Positions 33,440-45,105 of a stretch of 64,000 nucleotides of DNA are shown here, piece by piece; the stretch's first letter is position 1; every line of letters begins with the position of its first letter. The translations under genes and the position numbers were made by a program. Source of the stretch: Callorhinus ursinus (lineage: Eukaryota; Chordata; Mammalia; Carnivora; Otariidae); contig NW_020313157.1 of assembly GCF_003265705.1 (NCBI RefSeq), positions 2,163,530-2,227,529 on the forward strand, written 5' to 3'. Under the pieces are notes generated by a model. The model worked only from the letters and a program-made list of their open reading frames with translations, was not told the origin of the DNA and searched no databases.

Positions 33440-33850
33440 TTGTATTGGTTTGGATTCTCTTGGAGATAAGTAACAGAAAATCTGGACTCAAGCTGGCTCA
33501 CCCAAAAAGGAAATTTATTCCCTCACACAAGAGGCAGGTCAGAGGTAGGGCAGAGCCCAGGTACCTTATGCATCTGGGTAATTCCATCAAGATTCCAGTC
33601 TCTTTCCATCTCTCTCCTCTACCAACCTCAATCTGTACTGCATCCTGAGGCTGGTTCCCCTGCTGATCACAGGGTGGCTGTGATGGCATTTGAGGCTCCA
33701 TGCTCCACTTTCATGTCTAGGAAGATTGAGGAAAACCCCTCTCTCCCATGCATGAAGTATAAATTCCCTTCAGCACAGTCAGGTGAACTTTAAGACACAC
33801 TGACCAGACAGATAATAGTCACCAGAGTAATGACAGGTACCAATTAGCCT
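33440..33850 (+). repeat. ancient interspersed repeat, family not assigned
   Basis: 'agataagtaacagaaaatct', 'aaaaaggaaatttattccct' and 'gcagagcccaggtacc' match a common old mammalian repeat I cannot name. A second copy in the same sense lies at 35075-35520. Confidence 0.45.
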
Positions 33851-33857
33851 AATTCAA

Positions 33858-34080
33858 GAGTCAGCAAACTATAGTCCACAGGTCAAATCTGGCCCGCCAT
33901 CTGGTTTTGTAAATAAAGTTTTATTGGAACACAGATGTACCCATTCATTCATATATTGCTCATGGTTACTTTCTCCCTACAATGGCACAATTGAATAGTT
34001 GCTACAGAGACCATATAACCCACAAAGACTAAAATAGTCACTCTCTGGCCCTTTACAGAAAAAGTTTGCTGGCCCCTGGC
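33858..34080 (+). repeat. MER5A (hAT-Charlie), nearly complete
   Basis: 'gagtcagcaaactatagtcc', 'aataaagttttattggaaca' and 'ggccctttacagaaaaagtt' lie in consensus order between the near-inverted terminal repeats. Confidence 0.9.
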
Positions 34081-34471
34081 TTAACTGGTCAGATGGGGCA
34101 TAATGGATGTTGGGCCAGTCAAGCCCAAAGCCCATCACAGACCTCTTTATTATTTTCAGCCAATATTACCCCTTAGACTAACAAAGTTCTCTTAGTTTAT
34201 CACCCACTGGGTTAAAAAAGAACTTCTTTTTGTTTACTCTAGTTTCTCTCTTTTTAAACTTCAAGGCATATCATTTAATTCTCTCAATCCCAGATTAGGT
34301 AAGTATGTATAAGCAACCTGATATAGCAGGACACACACAGGCTATGGAGTGAGTAGCCAAACCAATAGCCAAGTGGTGGCATTGTGGTGGACATCTGACG
34401 CTACTGCCCACCAAGCATCCATTCCCCTTTCTCCTGGTATGATCACCCCACTTTTCCTTTAGGGCCTATAT

Positions 34472-34925
34472 CCATTGCCTATAATTATATATCAGACCAC
34501 CCCAAAACTTAGTGACTTAAAACAACAACAATAATTTATTTTGCTCACAAATCTGTGGTCTTGGCAAGGCTCAGCAGCAACTAATCTCCACTCCATAAAC
34601 CTCAACCTGGTTAATGGAAAATTTACTTTCAAGATGGCTCATTCACATGGATGGCAGATCAGTGCTAACTGTTGGCTGGGAGCTCAGCAAAACTATGAAC
34701 AACGGACTTCACTTCCTTTCCACGTTGTTCTCTCCATGAGCTGCCTGGGCTTCCTCATGACATGGAGGCTATGTTCCATGATCAAGGGTCCCAATAGCAA
34801 GGAGGAAGGAGAAAGCTGTATCACTTTTTATGACCTAGCCTCAGAAGTGACAAAGTGCCATTCCCAGCATACTTACATGCCTGTGTTCAAGGGATGGAAC
34901 ACAGACCCCATCTCTCAGCGGGGGG
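34472..34925 (-). mobile_element. MLT1-type (ERVL-MaLR) solo LTR fossil
   Basis: 'ccaccccaaaacttagtgac', 'ttaaaacaacaacaataat' and later 'agcctcagaagtgacaaagt' match a reversed MLT1J/K-like LTR. No internal retroviral sequence is present. The open frame it contains is not a gene. Confidence 0.65.
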
Positions 34926-35074
34926 GGGGCGGGGTGAGAAACATTCTAACTGGAGCTATTGCATATTCTTGTTCTAAAAAAACAATTCAGCACGATGTTT
35001 TCGCCTTACCGATTGAAACCACCCTCCTTTTCTGGATGGAATAGCACATGCATAACTTTCCAGACTCAGCCAAT
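34926..35074. other. short unique spacer
   Basis: Holds the right part of a G-rich run and AT-rich spacer. Nothing else is seen. Confidence 0.4.
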
Positions 35075-35520
35075 ACATTCATTAAGACTCTTTGACTAGC
35101 AAATAATAAAAATACAATGCAAACTAGCTTATATTAAAATGCTATTGACCTATGTACCCAGGAATTTTGAAGGATGGTCCTAGCTTCAGGCTCAGCTGAA
35201 TCCAGGTTCAAATAATGTCATCAGGGCTCTGTGTATGTCTCTCTGTTTATCCCTCAGCTCAGCTCTGCTTTATTATCAAAGAGGCTTGACCCAGGTGAAC
35301 ATAAGATGGCAGTTCACAGCCCCAAGCCTATGTCCTACACACAGCTCTCAGTGCCAGCTTACCAAAAAAAGCATCTTTCCCCAAACCTCTAAGAAAAGAC
35401 TTGTGGAAAACCATGATTGGTCCCATTCTTACGATATGCCTACTCAGAACCAATCAATAGCCAGCAGGATCAAGCCCTCTGACATGAACAGCTTGAGTCA
35501 CAAGAATACCCTGAACTACA
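35075..35520 (+). repeat. ancient interspersed repeat, same family as 33440-33850
   Basis: 'ttgactagcaaataataaaa', 'gtcatcagggctctgtgtat', 'gaaaaccatgattggtccc' follow the order of the 33440 copy and its family. Family not assigned. Confidence 0.45.
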
Positions 35521-37091
35521 TGAACTAAACAAGACTGCTCTGAAAGTGGGAAGGAATGGTTCACCAAAGGAAGAGGTGTAGATCTATCCTTTGTACATAG
35601 TGGTCAACAAGCACATCTGAAGAATCCAGGAAATCATAAAGGATTCTAAGGTGGCAAACACTGATGACCAAAACTTCTAAGGGACTGGCAAAGAAAAGAA
35701 TATTTGATACCTTGAGTCTCCTCCCCTTAGCTTTTCTCTACCCAGGCTTGAAGAACTACAGCCCTTCCCAAATTCCAAAAGGACAGCTAGGTGAGCTACT
35801 TGTGTGTTAGTTGCTTTTGATTTAATAAAGAAAGATGTGAGCTCCAGGATCTCTTGGGAGGCTGCCAGATAAAGAATCATGCAGCTAAAATTCACTCTTG
35901 GATCCCACACTCACGACAAATACAATCATGGCTTTATATATCTTTGGCATTAAGAAACAGTGATCTTTCAGTAAGTTTGAAATTTCACTTAGTGTATTTT
36001 TCTCAGCCTTGTCACTAGACCTTCAAAGTTAACCCAAAGATACTCCTGAGTTAGTAGGAAGCTCGACAATATTTTTTTTTCCCTGACAAATCCATGTACT
36101 TCAGCTCCAACTATCTCTGGGAATACAATGTGACTTCTTGTTGGGGAAACAGTGCATTTGTCCCTTCCATAGTAAGGGCTGTTGCTCATCACATGTAGTG
36201 AGGTTTTTCCAAACCCAAGAAAGAGAAATATGTCCCCTTTGCTCCATAACCCAAGAAGAAAATAAAACACAGATTCTCACAAATAGAAGAAGGTTGAATT
36301 GTGTTTGTTATTCTCAGCTTCAAGGCTGCATTGATTACTTTTAGACAAAAAAAAAGAGTTCCATTTCTAATATAGTCACCCCACATCGGATTTATATACT
36401 TGAGTTTAAAGGAAGCCAAGTAAAGTTATCTGTTCTTGTTGTACCTGATTAACCTCAATACACAAATCCTACAAATCAATAGTTAATTAAAAATGTGGTA
36501 CTGCCTCCATAGTTACCTCATCTCTCTGCAAACACTACCCACCTTGTATATTCTTAAGCTAAAAGCCATGGAGGCCACCCTCTATGGCAGTGTAGAATTA
36601 TATAGGCAAGAGAAAAAAAATGTATTTCCAAAATATTTCTACACAGGAATCTCAGATGTAATATTTTGACTGTGCTTGGGGCATCCCGTAGAAGCTGCCT
36701 CATTTGGTCTGCAAAGCTTCCCGAGTCTTGGAAACATTTCCTCATCTGGCAACACAGCCCATATCCTCTGCATATTCACGGTTTGTGAAGACGCTCCCAT
36801 AGTAATTTGAAGTACTGGGTTTCCATTTTCAAGCTGTCTCCAGACTGAGAACCTAAGAACTCGCCCTGATCTCATATTCACTCACACCTTCAAAACTACA
36901 AATAATCAAGAACAATAAGGCAGAACTGTTTTATCTGTTATTTCCTGGTTACTGGTAACTTTTTGTGGGTTTCTTTGTTTTAACTTCACATTCATTTCTG
37001 CCATAACAAAATCATATATTTTACTGATAAATGTATCAGTGCTCTGCCTTATTCCAAAGAAGAGTAGAAGTGGCTAAGAAAACAGTGCATT
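35521..37091. other. unassigned sequence
   Basis: No confident repeat. A minus-strand frame at 36639-36881 (80 codons) was considered as an exon, but no domain or splice pair supports it. Confidence 0.4.
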
Positions 37092-37326
37092 GAAAATAGC
37101 TTTGTCGCGGCGCCTGGGTGGCTCAGTCATTGAGCATCTGCCTTCGGCTCAGGTCGTGATCTCGGCGTCCTGAGATCGAGCCCTGCATCGGGCTCCCTAC
37201 TTGGCGGGAGGACTGCTTCTCCCTCTCCCACTCCCCCTGCTTGTGTTCCCTCTCTTGCTGTGTCTCTCTCTCTCTGTCAAATAAATAAATAAATAAAATC
37301 TAAAAAAAAAAGAAAATAGCTTTGTC
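37092..37326 (+). mobile_element. CAN SINE, young copy with perfect target-site duplication
   Basis: The body at 37107-37311 starts 'gcggcgcctgggtggctc' and ends in four AAAT units and a poly(A). The 15-bp duplication 'gaaaatagctttgtc' lies at 37092-37106 and 37312-37326. Confidence 0.95.
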
Positions 37327-38444
37327 AGAGTCATCCATTGCGGTAGACTCAATTCACAGTGATTTCTCCTGATGGCCTTCTCTATGCCTTCCCAAACTTT
37401 CTTTTGCTAACAGGTACACCAGCCCTACCCCTGGACTCAAGTTGGACCAAGCATAGTATCACAAACCCCTGCTCCACACGTTGACAAGTGGCCAAGGTGG
37501 GGTCCATTACAAACCCTTCCTGGGAGTTTTCACATTGGAGCTGAAAAAGGGAAGTCAATTTTCCTCCTGGCAACAAAGGCATAGGGTGAATGGCCAAGAC
37601 ACGTCTGCCAAGATCCCCACCATATACAAAAATTCCATCTACAGTAGAAGGAAAGAAACCAAGATACAGAAGTGAGAGAAGGGGAGGAAATGGCAAGAGA
37701 GAGCTGTCCCATGGTCTGGTTATGTCAACCAATACTTTCCCTTTTCTGCTTCAATGAGTTAGATGCAGAACCCTGCAAGAATACCCCATGAAGTTATGAA
37801 GACAAATACTCATACCTCTGGCCTTTACTGAAGTCAATGTTCACATATTTTATCTGACCTTTGACACCCAACTTAGCTGACAGAATCCCAAAGCCAAAAA
37901 AATCTCACCAGCCAAAAGCAAAGGCTGTTGGTTCCTGCCCTTCCATCCTCCTCAGTTGCAAGCATTGCAGAAGACTCCACTCCTATCTGTAAACCAACCC
38001 CTACCCAGGAAACCAGACAACGAGAGGCACCTGATCACTCCTCTTGGAATTCCTAGGATTAGGGGTCTGGGAACATGGGGGTGGCACTTGATGAGTACCA
38101 TTAGCCAGTGGGCTACCTAAAGAGAAGCAGCACCCAGGGAGGCAGGGAAACAATGTGGGTATCCAAAGAGTCTAGGCAGAAGGAAAGGATCTGAGGATCC
38201 CAGGGGAGGGGGTTTCAAAGAAGAACAGGTTGGGGGTACTCTGAGGGGACTGAGATCAGGTCATGGCTGCAGGCATCCCCTAAGGTGGCACAGGCTTTGA
38301 AGATGTCAACCCCATTTGGGTAAGCAAGCTCGGGTATACAGCTGTTCCTAAAAGCCACCTTGCTGCTGTAGAATGATTTGTATGGTGCTGAGATAAGCCT
38401 GGGGATCCACCTGAATGCCCAAAAAGCCACAGCCTCCCCAGTCT
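37327..38444. other. unassigned sequence, perhaps decayed LTR in the left part
   Basis: Bases 37340-37740 look like an old dispersed repeat but no family can be named. No gene. Confidence 0.4.
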
Positions 38445-38655
38445 TTATTAACAATAGCTGACATGTTTTGAGACTTCCTAGGTGCCAGGTACTGTGACAA
38501 GAGTTTACCGGGTATTATATAAATTAATTCTTGCAATAGCCCTATGAAGTATGGATTCCATTTTTATTTCCATTTTACAGATGAGGGGACTGTAAGATTC
38601 AGAGAATTAAGTCACTTCTACCAGATCAGTGGCACAGCCAGTCCAAAGTCACAAT
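38445..38655 (-). repeat. MIR SINE
   Basis: 'taggtgccaggtactgtgac', 'gccctatgaagtatggattc', 'ccattttacagatgagggga' match reversed MIR. Confidence 0.85.
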
Positions 38656-40044
38656 GCCAGAGAGTACCTCTGCAGAATCTCACATCTCCCCCCCAAAAGA
38701 CTGGACTCTATTGCCCATATCCACACCTTCAGGAACTGGATAGCATCTTTTCCCCAATTCTCGCACCACTAAAATTGGATCAAGCATCAGCACTGGTTCA
38801 AAATAGTGACTGCTGGCCTCACCCCCATGATTTTACAGCCTTGGACAGTATCACCAGCCCAAAGCCTTCTTACATTCTCCACGCCTCTCTGTACATAGTA
38901 ATTGAGAATGCTGGGGTTCACCATCCCCTCATTAAAGCCAACTTGGTTTTCCCAATCCCACTCTGCTCAGTCTTACTGCCCTTTCCCATCAGCCCAGCCC
39001 AGGGAGGTCCAAAGTGGTCTAATCCACTCACATATTGACAAAGGGTCACAATTTTCCATCTCAAGTTCAGAGTAAAGACCTGTGCACTGGACACAAAGGA
39101 GAGAATGCTTTGGCATATATGCAATAAAATGAAAGTACAGAACAGAGAAGAAATACGGAATACCAGCCCTGAGGCTGCACCAAGTCTCATAAATGACAAA
39201 TGCTGTACACTCATGTCAGGAAACCAAGGCTACAAAAGCAAGCCACAAGTGAATTAGGAAGGAGTCCAAAGCAGTAATGTCATGTGAGAACATCTTTGTG
39301 TAGCATCACTGCCTAGCAACAAGGCTGCCATTTACCTCCTGTTCAGAAAAAGTTCTCAGACCCTGATGGTGCCACCCATCAGGAGAAGAAGGTGGAGAAA
39401 AGGCAGAAATGAATTCTGGAGTCACTACTTCTCTCAACGAAGCAGGGTAGTCAGGGAGCAGAGCTACCCTCTCATTCTAAAAAAGATGTGATAGTGGACA
39501 TTTGAAATCCTCATTATATAACTTTGGCAGGGGTTAAGTCCCAAACCTACTCCTACTGCCAACCCCCTTCCCAAATACCCATGATGCTTGCTACTACCAG
39601 GGCTTTGAATCTTGAGAAAGATTTGCAAAGACAGGAATCAGTTCTATGCCAATACATAGCTCCAGCTGGCTGGCACCAATCGCTGACCCCCTCAAAAAAA
39701 AACTCCCCCCCCCCACACACACACATTTTTGCCTATTCCCCAAGCCTGGTCCAGCAGCTGCCTGTGGATTCTTCAAGCCCCCAAGAACCTTGCAGTGAAC
39801 TCCTTTTTGTTTCATAAACAGGGTTATTTGCTGTTGCTTGCAGCCAAGAATCCTAACTGATACACACTTCATTGTGTTTTGTTTTCAGAGCCAGCAGCCC
39901 TGAGGATATTTCAAACTGTGGGCATACCTACAATTCTATAAAAAGGAGCCAAAAACTATTTAGATGCTTGTCAGAAAGAAGCACTTACAGATGTTTGGAG
40001 GAAAGGTATACTATAATGATATATTGAGTGAGGCCCAAATATAG
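38656..40044. other. unassigned sequence with a C-run and CA tract near 39703
   Basis: A8, C-rich and (CA)n runs lie at about 39694-39724. The end of an old LTR may lie at about 39830-39865 ('cctaactgatacaca'). No gene is recognised in the 164-codon frame at 38544-39038 (+), whose start lies in a MIR. Confidence 0.4.
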
Positions 40045-40320
40045 GGTCCTCTCTTTTATACCTCAGGATCTTTGCACATGCTTTTCCCTAGGTTTGCCTT
40101 CTGACTAACGCCCACTGGTCATCCAAGTCTCAGCCTAAATGTCATTTCCCCAAGAAAGCTATCATAATTTGGTCATCATATGTTGACTTTATTTAACATC
40201 CATGTGCCCCACTAGACTGTAAGCTCCAGAAGGGAGGAACAAGTGCCTATCTCTCTCTCTCTCCCCCAGTGCCTATCATAGCCTGGCATCTAATACCAAA
40301 AATATTTGTGAAGGAATTCA
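40045..40320 (+). repeat. L2 LINE 3' end
   Basis: 'aggatctttgcacatgcttt', 'agtctcagcctaaatgtcat', 'agactgtaagctccagaagg' are strong L2 landmarks. Confidence 0.85.
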
Positions 40321-40389
40321 CATTCATGGAATGTGGGATAGAACATGGAATTCATGGGATAGAATCAGCCATCCAAGTTGTTGTTGTTG

Positions 40390-40560
40390 TAATTTAACCT
40401 TCCTGACACCCATAACGTAGATGCTGTCATCATCCCTATTTTACAGGTGAGGAATCTGAGAAACAAGGAATTTGCTATAATTCACCAAGAGGATACAGGA
40501 TAAAAAGGGGATTTGAACCCAGGCATTTTGACTCCAGAGTCCTCTTAACTGCCTGAGCAG
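40390..40560 (-). repeat. MIR SINE
   Basis: 'ctattttacaggtgaggaat' and 'ggatttgaacccaggcattt' then 'gactccagagtcc' match reversed MIR. Confidence 0.8.
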
Positions 40561-40582
40561 GGACCTCATGCAAAGCAGATGT

Positions 40583-41176
40583 TCTGATTATCTCTTGTTG
40601 CATAACAAACCACCCCAAAATTTAATGGCTTAAAAAATACATCATTTGTTCTGCTAACAAATCTGTGATTTGGGCAGGGCTCCACAGGAAAGGTTCATTT
40701 CTGCTCTTCATGCTATCAGCTGGGGTTTCTTTCTTTTTTTTTTTTTTTACAGCAGCCATCATAAATTTATTTCTAAAATACACTACAAATTCTATTGGAG
40801 GAACCACTCTCAAATAGCTCAATCCATGGCTGGAGAGTTGGTGACAGTGTCCTCTAAGAGCTCAGCCAGGGCTGTGGGCCAGAAGCATCAGTTCCTCCAT
40901 GTGGGCCTTGCCATGGGCTCCTTGGGCTTCCTTGCAGCATGGTGGCTGGGTTCCAGGACTGAGCATGTGAACAGAACAAGGAGGAAGCTAGACAGCCTTT
41001 TTTTAACTCAACCTCCAAAGTCAGAGAGCCAGTCACCACAACCTACTTGTGGAAACAGTCAAATTCAAAGGGAGGGGAATTGTACTCCCTTCTGTGGGGT
41101 AAGACAAGCTTCTAGAAGAATCCATAATATGGGAGAGATTATCATGGCCATCTTCAGAGAATACAATCTGCCACAG
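40583..41176 (-). mobile_element. MLT1-type (ERVL-MaLR) LTR fossil with an internal insertion
   Basis: 'tgttgcataacaaaccaccc' and 'ttaatggcttaaaaaat' at the left and 'acaatctgccacagc' at the right are the ends of a reversed MLT1-like LTR. It contains foreign sequence at about 40734-40830. A frame of 187 codons that crosses it is not a gene. Confidence 0.65.
40734..40830 (-). mobile_element. short retroposed 3' tail with AATAAA and poly(A)
   Basis: Read on the minus strand, unique sequence ends with an AATAAA signal (plus 40766-40771), then about 17 bases, then a poly(A) of about 15 (plus-strand T-run 40734-40748). This is the layout of a 3' end of a polyadenylated transcript inserted in the LTR. 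The 5' border is approximate and no target-site duplication is clear; the source gene is not recognised. Confidence 0.4.
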
Positions 41177-42414
41177 CAAACAGCGTATTGCATGACTTCA
41201 CCAGGCTGTCCTAACTTACAAATGTTAAAATAATCCCCTACCCCCCAACAACCTACCCCAGAGGACCCCAACTAAGAGTTCAGAAAATCACTACACTCAG
41301 AAAAGAAGCTAGGAAAAGTAAAAACCACTCGTGGGGCAGGCATGGGGAAGGGAGTCTTCCCCCACAATATTTACATATTTTCACTTCATTTCCTTGTAAT
41401 GCCTGAAGCTCTACTAATTAGAAACTCATTTGAGATAACTAGTAACCAATTTAAAAATGCAAACACCTCAGGGGCTAGCTAGAGTCCTCCAGTCATATAA
41501 ATTGGTTTCATCAAGGATTTCCTCCTACCCACTGCTAAGAGGCCTTTTTGGAAGGAGAGACTGGGGGAGGGCAATGGGTAACTGCTGCTTAAAGCACTTC
41601 TGGATAGAGAGATGGGGTAAAAAGACAAATGGAATTCACCAGAGGGGTCTGAACAAGCATCCTGGTCTGGGGCTCTGCAAATATAGTCCCAGTCAGGCTA
41701 CAAGATGTTGTGGCAGCAACATTTACACTCAGTCACTCCTAGCAGGCCCAGCCACTTTTCAAAACACCCTTGCACAGCCGTGCAGAGCGGCCGACTCCAC
41801 TGGCAGCCAGCAGAGCCATAACTCACGCTGTCACCACTCCCCTCAAACCTCTTCTGTAAGCACTTTTAATCAGTGAAACAGGAATAAACATTTGCTGCAG
41901 AGTGGCAATATGCAGTGAGGAACACGGTTCCACTTAGCTCAGAAAGCAAAACCTTCCGGCTGTTTGCACCTGAGAGCCCACAGGAAAACCCCTCCATCCC
42001 AGTGTTGATGCTAGGCTGGGCACATTTTCCCCAGCGAGGTGAGCTTCTATTTCAGTTAATTTGTGCTCTGAGGTGCCATCTGTCAATGACATTGTTATCC
42101 AGTTGACTTTTCAAAGCAGCACTTCTCTCTAGATGGTCACCAGCCCCACCCCACAAGCCTCCAGGTGATGTTAAACTTCAATGAGAAAGCAGGTTTCAGG
42201 GCGGATTTCAAATGAGTATCCTAGAGTCTCCGCTTGGAGATGAAAACTTTTTTCCCCAAACTGTGAGCTAAACCCTTGTTTATAATCTGATTTGGTTGTT
42301 GGAAACTTGGAAACTGATTTCCCATGGAATCAGCAAGAGTGATGCCATGGACTACGGTCTAGCAATGAGGTTTATGATTAACATTACCAAGGGTTGAAAC
42401 CTAAGCTGAACACT
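41177..42414. other. unique sequence; possible conserved non-coding DNA
   Basis: Bases 41370-42120 have no nameable repeat and contain AT-rich words such as 'ctactaattagaaactcatt' (homeodomain core TAATTA-like) and 'catctgtcaatgacattgtt'. No gene is recognised in the 139-codon frame at 41457-41876 (+). Confidence 0.4.
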
Positions 42415-42570
42415 AGCTCATTTCATCCTCCTGGGAGCCCTGCAAGGTGGATACCCTTGCAATGCCCACTTTATAGAAGCAGAAACAGATCTCAGAAAGG
42501 TAGAGTAACTAATCCAAAGTCACATAGCTAGTGAGCCAGGATTCGAAATCATTCTTCTGAAGCCTCTGTT
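42415..42570 (-). repeat. MIR SINE
   Basis: 'tttcatcctcctgggagccc', 'ccactttatagaagcagaaa', 'cacatagctagtgagccagg' match reversed MIR. Confidence 0.8.
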
Positions 42571-42954
42571 TGAAATCATTCTGCTCCTGGGATGCACAGA
42601 AAAGTCACCCTCTCCATGCTGGGGGGTAAGGGAAGAAATAGAAGTTGATGCCCTTAGAGAAGAAATAAAGCAGGTGAGAGCATAAAAACAGGTGAGGGAG
42701 TGGGGAGAGTCACAGCCTGTCCCTGAGAAGCAGCATGGCCTTTCCTCCAAAGATAAACCATGTGTACAGAAACCCAAGGACTCAGATCGAGAGGTAACTT
42801 GAGGGAGCCACCGTGTGAAAGCAGAGGGGTATCATGGTATGCCTAAGCTGGCAGTCTTGTTCTCAGGGCACCTGTAAAGCAGTGAGGGGTGGGGGGAGCT
42901 GGGGATGAGGTGCTCAGACTATTTGCATCAGAATCTCTAGGAAGGAGGCTTCTT
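42571..42954. other. unassigned sequence
   Basis: The right end (about 42900-42954) may be a hAT-like MER fragment into which the next SINE inserted. No gene. Confidence 0.4.
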
Positions 42955-43168
42955 AAAAATGCAGGTTCCAGAGTGGCTGGGTGGCTCAATGGGTTAAGCA
43001 TCTGCCTTAGACTCAGGTCAACGTCTCAGAGGCCTGGGACTGAGCCTCATTGCAGGATCCCTGCTCAGTGGGGAGTCTGTTTCTCCCTCTGCCCCTCCGG
43101 ATGCTCGCGCTCCCTCTCCCTCTCTCTTTCAAATAAATAAATAAAATCTTTTTTTAAAAATGAAGGTT
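42955..43168 (+). mobile_element. CAN SINE, older copy
   Basis: The body at 42968-43155 has a diverged tRNA-like head and an AAATAAATAAATAAA tail. A near-perfect 13-bp duplication flanks it ('aaaaatgcaggtt' at 42955-42967 and 'aaaaatgaaggtt' at 43156-43168; one mismatch). Confidence 0.92.
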
Positions 43169-43169
43169 T

Positions 43170-43487
43170 GTATACATGGATGAACCTTAAAAACATTTTG
43201 CTAAGTAAAAGAAATCAATACAAAAGGCCACATACTATGTAATTCATCAACACAAAATGTCCAGAACAGGCAAATCCATAAGGACAAAAAGCAGATTAGT
43301 GGGTACCTGGTGGAGAATGCCAAGGAATGAGTGTGGGGTTCCTTTTTGGGGGAATGGAAAAGCTCTGAAACCAGATAGTGGTGACAGCTGCACAGCATTA
43401 TGAATGTATTAATACCACTGAACTGTACACTTTCAAATGGTTATAAAGGTAAATTTTATGTTATGTACATTTTACCACAATTAAAAA
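43170..43487 (+). mobile_element. ancient L1 (L1M) 3' end
   Basis: 'tatacatggatgaaccttaa', 'gcagattagtgggtacctgg', 'accactgaactgtacacttt', 'tacattttaccacaatt' give the L1M 3' UTR in order. Confidence 0.85.
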
Positions 43488-43507
43488 TGCAGCTTTCTGG
43501 GTTTCAT

Positions 43508-44279
43508 CATTCATTTAACAAATACTAATGGTAGCTCACTACATGCCAAGCACTGTTCTGGGTGCTGGAGACACGGCAGTGAACAAAAAAAGACAAAAAT
43601 TCTGCTCTCGTAGTGTTGACATTCCAGTGGGAGGAAAGGAAAGTAAGATAAATGCTTTAAGTGTTTATGCGTTAGAGATGAAAGTGAGGGGGAAACAGAG
43701 TAGGGAGGAGGATGGGGATTGTTGGAGGAAGTGTGGATATCAGGATTTTAGACAGGGAGACTAGGAAAAGCTCACTGAAGGGTGATATGTGAGCAGAGAG
43801 ATGAAGGGAGAGATGGACTGAGCCATGTGGATGAGGAACGGCATTCCAGGCAGAGGACAGCAAATGCAAAGGCTCTGAGGTAGGAGCAGGCCCAGCATAA
43901 TCATGGAACAGAGAAGAGACCCCTGTGGCTGGAGCAGAGGGAGGGATGGGAAGAGTGGCAGCAAATGAGAATGGAGAGGAGGCAATTGGGGGCCTTGTAG
44001 GTGATCGCCAGGGCTTCAGCTTCAACCGTGAATGAGATGGGAGGCACCGGAGGGTTTGGAACAGAGGACTAATAGGACCTGACTTCTGCTTTAAAAGGAT
44101 CATTCCAGCTACTCCGTGGAGAATAGATTCTGGGAGGGCAAAGGCAGAATCAGGGAGACCAGCAAGGAGAAAGAGCTGTGATCCAGGTGGGAGTCAGTGA
44201 TGGCTCAGTCCGGGTTGGTGCTGAAGAGGGGGCTGGATCCTGAATATATTTTGAAGATGGTGCAACTCACTGACTCTTT
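43508..44279 (-). repeat. L2 LINE 3' region
   Basis: Reversed L2 landmarks over about 770 bp: 'caagcactgttctgggtgct', 'ggcattccaggcagaggaca', 'gctttaaaaggatcattcca', 'tcctgaatatattttgaag'. Confidence 0.85.
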
Positions 44280-44520
44280 AAAAGTAGGCCCCAGGGGCAC
44301 CTGGGTGGCTCAGCCACTAAGCGTCTGCCTTCGGCTCAGGTCATGACCCCAGGGTCCTGGGATCAAGCCCCGCATCGGGCTCCCTGCTCAGCAGGAAGCC
44401 TGCTTCTCCCTCTCCCACTCCCCCTGCTTGTGTTCCTTCTCTCGCTGTGTCTCTCTCTGTCAAATAAATAAATAAAATCTTTAAAAATAATAATAATAAG
44501 TAAATAAAAGTAGGCCCCAG
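44280..44520 (+). mobile_element. CAN SINE, young copy with perfect target-site duplication
   Basis: The body at 44295-44505 is close to consensus. Its tail is unusual: after AAATAAATAAATAAA it carries an (AAT)n-like extension. The 15-bp duplication 'aaaagtaggccccag' lies at 44280-44294 and 44506-44520. Confidence 0.95.
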
Positions 44521-44585
44521 AGGTCAACATTTGTAGCAAGCTTCCTAGGGGATTCTAATTCAGCCTGAAGTTGAAGAACTTCAGG
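44521..44585 (+). repeat. MER-type hAT-Charlie-like fragment
   Basis: 'ggggattctaattcagcctg' followed by 'aagttgaagaac' resembles the right end of the same hAT-like MER seen at 2715 and 6960. Confidence 0.4.
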
Positions 44586-44749
44586 TTTAAGCTAACCTTC
44601 TGTTTCGTATCTTGGGAAGAACCTTCTGGATTTTCTCCAAGCCAACTCAGAATAGATTCTAGAAAGACATTCCACAACATCTGAACTAGTGTGCACAACC
44701 CTACAGCAGACTTCATGACATGTGAGAAAAAACACAAGCTTTTAGCAGA

Positions 44750-44887
44750 ATGTTAGGTGCTGGGAGTACAACAGTGAACAACCATGGGTCCTTTCCTCAT
44801 GAGCCTTGCTTATAATGAGGGAAATAAACAATAAAGAAATCATTTGCAACTCGGAGTATAAAATGCTATGATAAGAATTCACATGGG
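44750..44887 (-). repeat. L2 LINE 3' region, left part
   Basis: 'ttaggtgctgggagtacaac' then 'agtgaacaacc', and 'gagtataaaatgctatgata', match reversed L2. It continues after the SINE at 45106. Confidence 0.7.
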
Positions 44888-45105
44888 AGGGGGCAGGGCC
44901 TGAGTGGCTCAGTCGTTAAGCATCCGCCTTCCGCTCAGGTCATGATCCTGGAGTTTCAGGATCGAGTCTCACGTTGGGCTCCCTGCTCAGCGGGAAACCT
45001 GCTTCTCCCTCTCCCACTCCCCCCTGCTTGTGTTCCCTCTCTTGCTATCTCTCTCTGTCAAATAAATAAATAAAATCTTAAAAAAAAAAAAAGAATTCTC
45101 ATGGG
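44873..45105 (+). mobile_element. CAN SINE inserted in an L2
   Basis: The body at 44888-45090 has a diverged head and a normal tail. A 15-bp duplication with one mismatch flanks it ('aagaattcacatggg' at 44873-44887 and 'aagaattctcatggg' at 45091-45105). Confidence 0.93.

Noticed and set aside
34541..35044. Open frame of 167 codons
   Set aside because: It starts inside an MLT1-type LTR and is antisense repeat sequence.
36639..36881. Minus-strand frame MNMRSGRVLRFSVWRQLENG
   Set aside because: Eighty codons without domain, donor or acceptor in the right places.
40670..41233. Open frame of 187 codons
   Set aside because: It lies almost wholly in an MLT1-type LTR and its inserted poly(A) tail.
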